This document shows, in pieces, positions 6,862-13,654 of a stretch of DNA of 18,592 nt. How positions within the stretch are numbered: position 1 is the stretch's first letter; each line of letters opens with the position of its first letter. Origin of the DNA: Desulfobacterales bacterium. Its GTDB lineage: Bacteria; Desulfobacterota; Desulfobacteria; Desulfobacterales; JAUCGF01. The stretch covers positions 1 to 18,592 of the forward strand of contig JAOZRC010000022.1 in the NCBI GenBank assembly GCA_029940345.1, in the 5' to 3' direction. A model generated the notes under the pieces. That model had not been told where the DNA came from. It did no database searches and was given only the letters and a program-made list of their open reading frames with translations. The position numbers and the translations under genes were made by a program.

Positions 6862-8931
6862 TTATTCACGCTGGGGCCTTGTTCTTGACGCATCCAGCGC
6901 GCGGCGAACCGATACGGCCATTTCACGGCGAACAAACGGTTTCATAACATATTGAGCAATCCCCATATCATGGGCTTTCGCCGGTGTGACCAGTCCACTA
7001 AAGCCGGTGCAAAGAATAATCGGGACATCAGGACGGATCTGTTTGATCTTCTTTGCCAGTTCAGTTCCTCTGAAATGGGGCATACTTTGATCGGTGATAA
7101 CCAGGTCAAATTTGGCGGGACTCGCCCGAAAAGCATCCAACGCTTCGACACTGCTCGTACAGGAAGTCAGTGTATAGCCGAGGCTGGTCAACATTTCATT
7201 TGTCATATCCGCCAGCAGCACGTCATCATCAACTAGTAATATATGTTCTTTGCCGGTTGGTAAAGATGCGGTTTCATCGATCCCTTTTTCCGTAGGTTTG
7301 TCTGTCCTGGGAAATAGAATTTGAAACGTGCTGCCTTCGCCCGGATGACTGTAAACATTAATAAGGCCGTTATTGCGCTTAATGATGCCATGAACAACTG
7401 AAAGCCCCATCCCGGTGCCTTCACCGATTTTTTTGGTGGTGAAAAAAGGCTCGAATATCTTTTCAACTGTATCGGCATCCATCCCACAGCCATTATCGCT
7501 CACGGTTAATTGTACATAATCACCGGGACTTAAATCAATATAGCGTTTGGCATCATCCGCTTCGATGGTAACATTATCCAACGTAACGGCAAGGACACCA
7601 TCCAGGTCGCCCATCGCATGGATCGCATTGGTGCAAAGATTAATTAAGACCTGATGAATTTCAGTCGTGTCGGCAATAATAACGCCAGTTTCGTTGTTAA
7701 TTTCATGACGTATTTTAATCGAAGACGGTATGGTGGCATGGAGTAGTTTAAGCGCCTCTTTTACAATCACTTTGATATAGATGGGTCGTTGTTCGGTTTC
7801 CTCGGCCCGGCTAAACATCAGGATTTGATTGATCAGCGCTTTGCCGCGCTCACATGCCAGGAGGGATCTTTTTAGCCAACGATGAATTTGGCTGCCTTCG
7901 GGCGTATCGTACAAGCTCATCTCGGTATAGCCCATAATTCCGGCCAGAATATTATTAAAATCATGGGCAATGCCGCCTGCCAAGGTGCCAATGGCCTCCA
8001 TTTTCTGAGTTTGGCGTAAATGCTTTTCCATCATCACTTCGCGCGTCACATCCCGATTGACACACACATAATTGGTGATTTTACCCCAGGCGTCACGCAC
8101 CGGCGAAATAGTGACTTCGGCTTCAAACAGTTTACCATCTTTGCGTTTATTAATAAAATGGCTCCGCCATACTTCCCCGCGACCCAGAGTTGCCCACATT
8201 TTTAGGTAAAACGCTTCATCATGTTGGCCGCTTTTAAGAATATTCGGGTTTTGCCCAATGGCCTCTTTAGCTGTATAACCGGTGATGTATTGAAAAGCGG
8301 GATTAACGTATTCGATGACGCCCAGGGTGTCGGTGATCATAATCGCCTCGGCGGCTTGATCAATAGCCGTGGCCAGTTGGATTTTCTTTTTTTCAGCCTG
8401 CTTGCGTTCATCAATTTCTTTTCGCAAAAGGGCATTGGTGATAGAAAGTTCAGCCGTACGTGCGTCCACTCGTTTTTCAAGATCTTGCTGCGCCTGGCGT
8501 AAAACCGCCTCCAAGCGTTCTTTATGTTTAAAACTTAACTGCAGCTCACGCCCTTTTTGTATAATTTTATGTTTTTCAATATATGAAAAACGAGCTGGTT
8601 CAATAAATAGCATTGGACGTGTTTTAATATTCAGAGCCGTTGCTTCAAGCGCCTTTTCTTTTCCCGAAGGCTCTGTCTCAATCCAAAAACCCGATTTTAA
8701 TTGCCTTTCAGACTTTTTATCCCATAAGTCCAAAGCGTCTGTCAGAAAATTTTCAAGAAACGGAAAATGCTTCTGAGGCTTAAAATACAGGTCAGTCGAA
8801 TGTGTCAAACCGCATTTACGATTAAACCAATCCGGCGCTTCACCGATTACTTTAAAACGTTCGTTGCCGTGATATTCCATGACAACCATATCCAGCGCCG
8901 ATAAAATATCCTGTTGAACCGAGTTATTCAT
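6862..8931 (-). CDS. PAS-containing hybrid histidine kinase with C-terminal receiver
   Basis: A 689-residue cytosolic-looking sensor kinase without evident membrane segments. The order is: N-terminal region of unknown fold (1 to about 135) with [16 protein letters not shown] and KSGFWIE motifs; coiled coil (about 135-180); PAS (about 183-300, [16 protein letters not shown]); HisKA with phospho-acceptor H323 in GGIAHDFNN; HATPase_c (about 430-545) with [16 protein letters not shown] and [12 protein letters not shown]; and receiver (about 565-683) with VDDD and phospho-aspartate D614 in VITDQSMP. It would autophosphorylate and pass phosphate internally; its final target is not visible in the window. 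Its ATG overlaps the cyclase stop (TTATGA, 8928-8931), so the two are translationally coupled. Confidence 0.93.
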   Translation of the reverse strand: MNNSVQQDILSALDMVVMEYHGNERFKVIGEAPDWFNRKCGLTHSTDLYFKPQKHFPFLENFLTDALDLWDKKSERQLKSGFWIETEPSGKEKALEATALNIKTRPMLFIEPARFSYIEKHKIIQKGRELQLSFKHKERLEAVLRQAQQDLEKRVDARTAELSITNALLRKEIDERKQAEKKKIQLATAIDQAAEAIMITDTLGVIEYVNPAFQYITGYTAKEAIGQNPNILKSGQHDEAFYLKMWATLGRGEVWRSHFINKRKDGKLFEAEVTISPVRDAWGKITNYVCVNRDVTREVMMEKHLRQTQKMEAIGTLAGGIAHDFNNILAGIMGYTEMSLYDTPEGSQIHRWLKRSLLACERGKALINQILMFSRAEETEQRPIYIKVIVKEALKLLHATIPSSIKIRHEINNETGVIIADTTEIHQVLINLCTNAIHAMGDLDGVLAVTLDNVTIEADDAKRYIDLSPGDYVQLTVSDNGCGMDADTVEKIFEPFFTTKKIGEGTGMGLSVVHGIIKRNNGLINVYSHPGEGSTFQILFPRTDKPTEKGIDETASLPTGKEHILLVDDDVLLADMTNEMLTSLGYTLTSCTSSVEALDAFRASPAKFDLVITDQSMPHFRGTELAKKIKQIRPDVPIILCTGFSGLVTPAKAHDMGIAQYVMKPFVRREMAVSVRRALDASRTRPQRE

Positions 8932-9947
8932 AAGGGCGCCTTGTAAGAATAAGCGGTAAGCGATTCATGCTTATTTGTAAATTTATGGGTTTTAGAAAAG
9001 CAACTACGGTCTTCCCGAATATTTTGTAATGTAGCGGAATCAATTAAAATTTCACATGGGCAGGCCTGTTTTTGCAGACCGGCGGCGATATTCACAGCAC
9101 TCCCGATTGCACTGATCGTTTTTCGATATGGGGCTCCAATCATTCCGACTGCCACCGGTCCGCTGGCAATTCCGATGCTGATATTAAAGGTGGATTGACC
9201 AGTACTACGTCGAAGGATATTTAATTCCGCTATGTTCACTTGCATTTTTATACCCGCTTTAACGGCCAAATCGGCCGCGGTGTCCGTAGTAGGGGTAAGT
9301 CCGAAGATGCCCATTACCGCATCTCCGATAATTTTGTCTAAAACTCCGGCACCGTCGGTAATGGTGCGAACCATGGCATCAAGAAAATAATTTAAAGTTT
9401 TCAGCATGACTTCCGGTGATTCGGTTTCACTGTAAGTTGTAAATTTATCAATATCGGCGAAAAGAACAGCCACATCCCGAAATTCGCCTAATTCCCGAAA
9501 CATGATGATAGGCGACGTTCCGGTTTCATCTTTTTGCGAATCTTTATTAACACCTTCCAGCATACGCTCCAATTCTTTGCGCAGTAAACGTACTTCATTC
9601 CCCTTCTGTTGCAACCGCTTTTGCCTAAGTTCCTCCTCGGTGGCATCCAACAGCAAAGTCCAGTCGCCATCATCGGTATGAAAAATATGGATATCAGTGG
9701 AAAACTGGGCGCTTGGTTTAACGCACGGGAAATAAAGGGAGCCATGTTTGAGCGGCAGGAAATCATTTAAGAAGAATACTTGCTGCCCGACGGGTTGATT
9801 CCGGCGAAGTGATTTTATACCGTAGGCCTCGATGTTGCCGCCCCAGTCAAGCAAACAACCATCTTTGCCGGTGTGCAGATAAACCGGCGAGCTTTTTTCA
9901 AGCGTTAACGTACAAAGGTAATCCTTTACTTTGGAAGGCAGGTTAAT
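8928..9947 (-). CDS. PAS-like sensor / class III nucleotide cyclase-like protein, probable ATT start
   Basis: A class III cyclase homology domain follows a short N-terminal PAS-like sensor region (PVYLHTGKDGCLLDWGG onward) and a coiled coil. Numbering from ATT 9947 (339 residues), metal-binding D165 (LFADIDKF) and D209 (IGDAVMGIFG) are present, with K205 just before the second. The motif normally ending VN.A.RL reads VNIAAGL, so the transition-state arginine is Gly290; activity is therefore doubtful. No ATG exists between the upstream in-frame TAG and the sensor region. The nearest conventional start is TTG 9854, which would remove the first strand of the sensor. ATT 9947 follows GAGAGGG and overlaps the GTPase stop as ATTAA, suggesting coupled initiation. 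The 3' end overlaps the kinase ATG. Confidence 0.82.
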   Translation of the reverse strand: MNLPSKVKDYLCTLTLEKSSPVYLHTGKDGCLLDWGGNIEAYGIKSLRRNQPVGQQVFFLNDFLPLKHGSLYFPCVKPSAQFSTDIHIFHTDDGDWTLLLDATEEELRQKRLQQKGNEVRLLRKELERMLEGVNKDSQKDETGTSPIIMFRELGEFRDVAVLFADIDKFTTYSETESPEVMLKTLNYFLDAMVRTITDGAGVLDKIIGDAVMGIFGLTPTTDTAADLAVKAGIKMQVNIAELNILRRSTGQSTFNISIGIASGPVAVGMIGAPYRKTISAIGSAVNIAAGLQKQACPCEILIDSATLQNIREDRSCFSKTHKFTNKHESLTAYSYKAPL

Positions 9948-10449
9948 TGTTTTCCCTCTCTAACATCTCCCGGGTCAGTATTTGAAAGGCTTCTTCCACG
10001 CCATGACCTGTTTTGGCGCTCGTGGTCATTACAATCCAATTTTTTTGCACGAAATCATTAACAAGATTGGGCTCAATTTCCCATTTGCCGTCCAGGTCTG
10101 CTTTGTTTAAAAGCAGTACAAACGGTTTTTTGCCAATAACCGCCTTGGCCCCCTCTTTGAGGATCAGGGCTTTATTTAGTGTTTCGCGGCGTGTGCCGTC
10201 GGCTACAAGCAGGTAACCGGATGCACCGCGTAAATATTCAAGACGCACTTTTTGGAATTCATCTTCGCCAGCCAAATCCCAAATAAGCAATTTTGCGGTG
10301 AAATCCGCTGTATGTACAATTTTTTTATCAATTTTAACACCGATGGTCGTAAGATATTTATCCGAAAATTTTCCGTGAATAAACCGTTTTACAAGACTTG
10401 TTTTGCCGACTGCGAAGGATCCTAACAAGCATATTTTTTTTTGAATCAT
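9943..10449 (-). CDS. Ras/Rab-like small GTPase
   Basis: A 168-residue single-domain small GTPase with all five G motifs in Ras-superfamily order: G1 G10SFAVGKT17; G2 T35 in TTIG; G3 WD58LAGEDEF; G4 N115KAD118; G5 TSAKTG (143-148). It should bind GTP/GDP and act as a cytosolic switch. Glu62 stands where Ras has the catalytic Gln61, so intrinsic hydrolysis may be slow or depend on a partner. No C-terminal lipidation motif is seen. ATG 10449 is preferred because it starts directly at the beta-1 strand; an upstream TTG at 10485 would add 12 residues. It is encoded between an OmpA/BON membrane protein with a roadblock-like cytosolic segment and a cyclase-like protein, the likely regulator and effector. 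Confidence 0.92.
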   Translation of the reverse strand: MIQKKICLLGSFAVGKTSLVKRFIHGKFSDKYLTTIGVKIDKKIVHTADFTAKLLIWDLAGEDEFQKVRLEYLRGASGYLLVADGTRRETLNKALILKEGAKAVIGKKPFVLLLNKADLDGKWEIEPNLVNDFVQKNWIVMTTSAKTGHGVEEAFQILTREMLERENN

Positions 10450-10543
10450 TGTGAAATTAAACCTTTGTTTCCCAAATTGCCGCAATTATTGTTCAATTTT
10501 GGCAGGCCGTACTGCGGCGCGCTAACCGTTCACTCTCGCCTTC

Positions 10544-10627
10544 ATGTAGGTTACGCGCGGGACAGCTTCCCGCGCTACATCCTCACGCACGGTTGTAGAT
10601 TATATAGAGCGGAAAGCCGTTCCGCTC
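10544..10627. repeat. Hairpin cluster between the OmpA/BON and GTPase genes
   Basis: Two GC-rich palindromes sit in the 212-base gap 10450-10661. The first (10544-10580) pairs ATGTAG plus GCGCGGGA with TCCCGCGCTACAT, with a 5-base insertion in the left arm. The second is GAGCGGAA-AGCCG-TTCCGCTC (10607-10627), whose core also occurs in both arms of element C. No ends or target duplications could be defined, so this may be a decayed element. Within an operon, such hairpins could lower the expression of the genes beyond them. Confidence 0.7.
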
Positions 10628-10661
10628 AAGGGGGGAGTAAACGCTTACGCGGCGTGTATTA

Positions 10662-12431
10662 CTATTCACGCAACGGCGGCTTTGCAATCACCCGAAAAGT
10701 GACCCGGCGGTTGAATTGTTTGTCTTCATCTGCTAATTCCTGGCGTTGGGGTTCGGAGGATCCGACGCCAATTACAGTCAGTTTCGCCGGACTGACGCCC
10801 TTGCGAATCAGAAAACTGCGTAACTGTTGCGCCCGTTTGAGACTTAAGTCACTGTTTTTTCTTTCAGTACCGGATGAATCCGTATGTCCTTTTATCTGAA
10901 TATGAACTTTTTGATTAAGTATTTCTGCAATATTCAATACGTTATGAACGTCTGTCAGCAAAGCAGGCAAAGCATTCGACTTGACTGCTGAAAATTCGGT
11001 TGTTTTCAATTTGAAATAAAACCTTCGTATTTCCAATTGCTTTTTGACCTGGTTTAATTGTTTCAGATCAGCGTCAATCACCTGATCGCTCCAAAATTTA
11101 AACACACCGGGTATCGCGCGTGCCAGAATCCTGGTTTCGGCAATCCATTGATGCGGTGCTGAACCTTTGGCTTTTAGCGCACCGTTTTCATAAGTTAAGT
11201 CAATGGATTCAGGGGGCTGAAGCACCTGTTTGGAACGATCCAGGATAAACGCCGGATTCATCGCATAATAAGGTTTCCAGTTCATTATCAATTTCAGATG
11301 GCTAAAATCCGCTTTTTCTATAAGTTTCCGAGGATCAGGAGCGAGCGCATCACGAAGACCGTTTATAACGTAAGTGCCACGATGTTTTTCAGCGGAAGTG
11401 ATGACGATTCCGGGTTGTTTTCTAAGTTTATCCAAATACCGGGTCCATTGCTGATGGTCGCGCCATGTAAAGAATATCCAGACGCTGATAGCAATGCCAA
11501 ACATCGTAAATAATGTCCAAAAATAGGGAGCGCGTTTTCCTGATTCAGACTTATAGCGGGCTTCAAGACATATTTCAAGATAAGGTTTGATTTCTTCAAA
11601 AGTGGAATTATCACCCTGGAAAGTTTCAAGCACTTCCGCTTGTTCAAGATAAATACTTTCCAGCGCGTCTCGTAAAACCGTCCGAAGCTCTATGGCAGCC
11701 TGTCCGCGTATCACCACCGCCAGAAGCATTTGCGGCCCCTCTTCAATCCAAACGCTAAGCTCCCCCACCTGGAGGGTTTCCAGTCCTTCTTCACCAGACG
11801 TTTTGAAGGAGTCTTTCACAAAATCCTGGATAGCGGTCAGCATGCCTGAAACCAAGTCGGCATCGTGAGAAACCACATCCTTGGCGACAACATTTTGCAG
11901 CAGCAAGCCTGTTTCTTTATGGATTAAAAAAGCCTGTTCCACCCGGTAGATCAGACTGTGCAGCATAACGACTTCAGCAAAAGTTTTTCCCGTTGTGAAC
12001 GCTTCCCAGCGCCATTTAAGACCGCGTAGAGAAAAGCTGTCGGCCAGTGCTTGATTCATGCCCTGAATTTTTTCAGATAGGGCGCTGCGCGTCGCCGGGC
12101 CAATCATGCGTGAAAGTGTTTTAATGAAAATTTTGCTGTTTTTGCCGATGGATGCGTTAATCAGTTTATCCATTTGCGGCGTTAGTTCTTTGGCAAGGGC
12201 AGCATTCTGGGATGAACAAAGCACCAGTGCTTCCGGAAGAACCCGGCTGATGTCATAAGCTCGTTTTTTAGGATTGTCTAAACGTTCCTGTAATTTACGC
12301 AATGCCTCTTGTTCCGGTTCAAGGAGCAATTGACGCAACTCGTCTAACGCCTCATCGCGGTCTTCCAAGGGAAATACGTCAGGCACCTCAAGGGGGGGAT
12401 GTTCGCATGTTTGGGCCGGATGATTTTTCAT
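10662..12431 (-). CDS. Transmembrane protein: roadblock-like cytosolic region, one TM helix, BON repeats, OmpA domain
   Basis: A 589-residue protein with one hydrophobic segment (about 302-323, APYFWTLFTMFGIAIS) flanked by basic residues. Residues 1 to about 150 are helical and charged; about 155-270 (QAFLIHKETGLLLQN, DADLVSGMLTAIQDF, WIEEGPQMLLAVVIRG) look like a roadblock/longin-type module, a fold that regulates small GTPases. Beyond the membrane come two BON-like segments (about 328-375 with GLRDALAPDP, and about 405-450), then a C-terminal OmpA domain (about 475-585) with GHTDSSGTERKNSDLS.KRA, the peptidoglycan-binding signature. The predicted arrangement is N-terminus in the cytosol, C-terminus in the periplasm. 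Its ATG overlaps the coiled-coil gene's stop by four bases (ATGA). Inference: an envelope sensor or anchor coupled to the downstream GTPase. The roadblock call is by pattern only. Confidence 0.85.
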   Translation of the reverse strand: MKNHPAQTCEHPPLEVPDVFPLEDRDEALDELRQLLLEPEQEALRKLQERLDNPKKRAYDISRVLPEALVLCSSQNAALAKELTPQMDKLINASIGKNSKIFIKTLSRMIGPATRSALSEKIQGMNQALADSFSLRGLKWRWEAFTTGKTFAEVVMLHSLIYRVEQAFLIHKETGLLLQNVVAKDVVSHDADLVSGMLTAIQDFVKDSFKTSGEEGLETLQVGELSVWIEEGPQMLLAVVIRGQAAIELRTVLRDALESIYLEQAEVLETFQGDNSTFEEIKPYLEICLEARYKSESGKRAPYFWTLFTMFGIAISVWIFFTWRDHQQWTRYLDKLRKQPGIVITSAEKHRGTYVINGLRDALAPDPRKLIEKADFSHLKLIMNWKPYYAMNPAFILDRSKQVLQPPESIDLTYENGALKAKGSAPHQWIAETRILARAIPGVFKFWSDQVIDADLKQLNQVKKQLEIRRFYFKLKTTEFSAVKSNALPALLTDVHNVLNIAEILNQKVHIQIKGHTDSSGTERKNSDLSLKRAQQLRSFLIRKGVSPAKLTVIGVGSSEPQRQELADEDKQFNRRVTFRVIAKPPLRE

Positions 12432-13087
12432 TCACTTCCAATTTCGTTATCATCCGATCCGTTCATGTCCTGGGAGTCTAAATCCATGGGGAAATCATTG
12501 GTTAAGCGCATGGCAATCTCGGCAAAAAGCTCTGACAGGACCGCACGGTCAACTTTATTCGCTTGCAATTCCTGGGAGGTTTCTTCCATAACGTTGGAAG
12601 TATCCTCATATTTTTGTTGAAGTTCACTGGACAGATTTTTAGACAGTTCCATAATCTGGCGGCGCAAATTCATTGAGCTGTTATCCAGTTGGTTGCCCAG
12701 ACGAACAATGCGCTGCTCCAACATGGTGTTCATTTCCTGTAATTCCTTGGATATATCTTTAACAGATGTGGTGCGATCATCCTGTTCCGTTTGAAGGCGA
12801 TCACTAAACATATCAATTTCATTTTTGATGTAATTTTCTAAAGAATCAAACCGTTTCCTGGTTTCATCTTTCAGACTGTTGATCTCCTTAAAGGTGCGTT
12901 GCTCAAGTCGTGTATACCATTTTTCCTGCTCTCGCATCTGGGCACCGAACAGGATATATCTTATTTTATCCATATTACCGGCATCGCCCACATCATTTAC
13001 AGGTATATTTGATTTAGGTATGCTTTCGGTAATTTCTGAACCTGTTGTTTCCACAGATGTGCTTTGGGTATCTTCTGAATGATCCAT
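12428..13087 (-). CDS. Acidic coiled-coil protein, first gene of the GTPase operon
   Basis: A 219-residue soluble protein with no named domain that I recognise. Residues 1-38 are Ser/Thr/Glu-rich and probably disordered. About 39-200 contain IRYILFGAQMREQEKWYTRLEQR and long heptad-like stretches (EINSLKDETRKRFDSLENYI, LEQRIVRLGNQL), predicting an extended coiled coil, and a conserved-looking KVDRAVLSELFAEIAMRL helix follows. The C-terminus (200-219) is acidic. No signal peptide or membrane segment is seen. ATG 13087 has AAGGAGGG at good spacing. The stop overlaps the OmpA/BON ATG, so equimolar coupled synthesis and physical partnership with that protein's cytosolic part are likely. It may act as a scaffold between membrane protein and GTPase, but that is inference. 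Confidence 0.85.
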   Translation of the reverse strand: MDHSEDTQSTSVETTGSEITESIPKSNIPVNDVGDAGNMDKIRYILFGAQMREQEKWYTRLEQRTFKEINSLKDETRKRFDSLENYIKNEIDMFSDRLQTEQDDRTTSVKDISKELQEMNTMLEQRIVRLGNQLDNSSMNLRRQIMELSKNLSSELQQKYEDTSNVMEETSQELQANKVDRAVLSELFAEIAMRLTNDFPMDLDSQDMNGSDDNEIGSE

Positions 13088-13153
13088 TTTTCCCTCCTTG
13101 TTGTCAATTAAAAACGGTTAGGAATGGTGACTAAATAGCTTAACCAATTGAAA

Positions 13154-13237
13154 TGAGTGTGACATTTTTTTGTAGGGTGGGTGAAGCGTAGCGAAACCCA
13201 CCCACATGACGCAATATACACAAAAAGGTTACACTCA
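13154..13237. mobile_element. Element F: 84-bp palindromic element with TGAGTGT ends
   Basis: The left end TGAGTGTGACATTTTTTTGT and the right end (complement TGAGTGTAACCTTTTTGTGT) are imperfect inverted repeats. Direct copies of ATTGAAA flank it (13147-13153 and 13238-13244), extendable to 8 bp if the shared T at 13154 is counted. The cargo is the hairpin GGGTGGGT..ACCCACCC (about 13175-13203), a widespread intergenic motif. It has no coding capacity. The ends differ from elements A-E, implying another mobilising transposase. Confidence 0.75.
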
Positions 13238-13291
13238 ATTGAAATTGCTTAATCCTAATCCTATAGAAGTTCAGATAACTATCCGATTTTC

Positions 13292-13424
13292 GGCTACCCA
13301 CATAAGGCGGGACAGACGTAGGTTGGGTTGAGGAAAGAAACCCAACAAATTCAGGCTGATGTTGGGTTTCGTTCCTCAACCCAACCTACGACTACATTTA
13401 GTGTCCCAGCTTATGTTGGTAGCC
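13292..13424. mobile_element. Element D: 133-bp MITE-like element with GGCTACC ends and 8-bp duplication
   Basis: The ends GGCTACCCACATAAGG..GGGACA (13292-13314) and the complement of GGCTACCAACATAAGC..GGGACA (right, to 13424) are imperfect 23-bp inverted repeats. CGATTTTC occurs directly on both sides (13284-13291 and 13425-13432), a perfect 8-bp target duplication. The cargo is a 31-bp inverted repeat (13317-13347 with 13360-13390, one mismatch) of the common GTAGGTTGGGTTGAGG type. It is in the same family as elements C and E. Confidence 0.9.
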
Positions 13425-13488
13425 CGATTTTCTGAATGTCTATAATCACTTTTTGATTACGATTAAGATTGTAAGATTATAAAAAGTG

Positions 13489-13583
13489 GGCGGTCAACAT
13501 AAAACGGGACACATAAAAAATGGCACTCGTTACAAGGCTCTGCCTTGTAACGCATGGAAGTGTCCCGATTTATGTCAGCAGCA
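13489..13583. mobile_element. Element E: about 95-bp degenerate relative of elements C and D
   Basis: The left end GGCGGTCAACATAAAACGGG and the right end (complement TGCTGCTGACATAAATCGGG) align with the C/D ends, and both continue to GGGACAC. The cargo is a perfect 10-bp hairpin, GTTACAAGGC-TCT-GCCTTGTAAC (13529-13551). No target duplication is visible, so the boundaries are approximate and the element is probably older. Confidence 0.65.
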
Positions 13584-13654
13584 AATTCCCGCATGATATT
13601 TGGGAACCAGGTGGTGAAGGAGAATTTACGGTTAGATTCTAACTTTAAAAATCT

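Larger units (their letters stand above)
13088..13654. other. 567-base intergenic region made largely of three mobile elements
   Basis: No gene is supported. The stretch is the 5' region of the GTPase operon and the 3' region of prpE (both on the minus strand). It contains elements F (13154-13237), D (13292-13424) and E (about 13489-13583). Native sequence is limited to about 13088-13146, 13245-13283, 13433-13488 and 13584-13654. CACTTTTT (13447-13454) pairs with AAAAAGTG (13481-13488) as an extra inverted pair next to element E. No clear -35/-10 pair for the operon was found. Confidence 0.75.

Noticed and set aside
13140..13379. 79-codon minus-strand ORF over elements F and D
   Set aside because: It is built from GTGGGT/GTTGGG hairpin sequence of two mobile elements and crosses their boundaries. 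No ribosome site.
13317..13551. CRISPR array suspected from repeated palindromes in 13150-13550
   Set aside because: The repeats are inverted, not regularly spaced direct repeats, and no cas genes are present. Target duplications show they are separate mobile elements.
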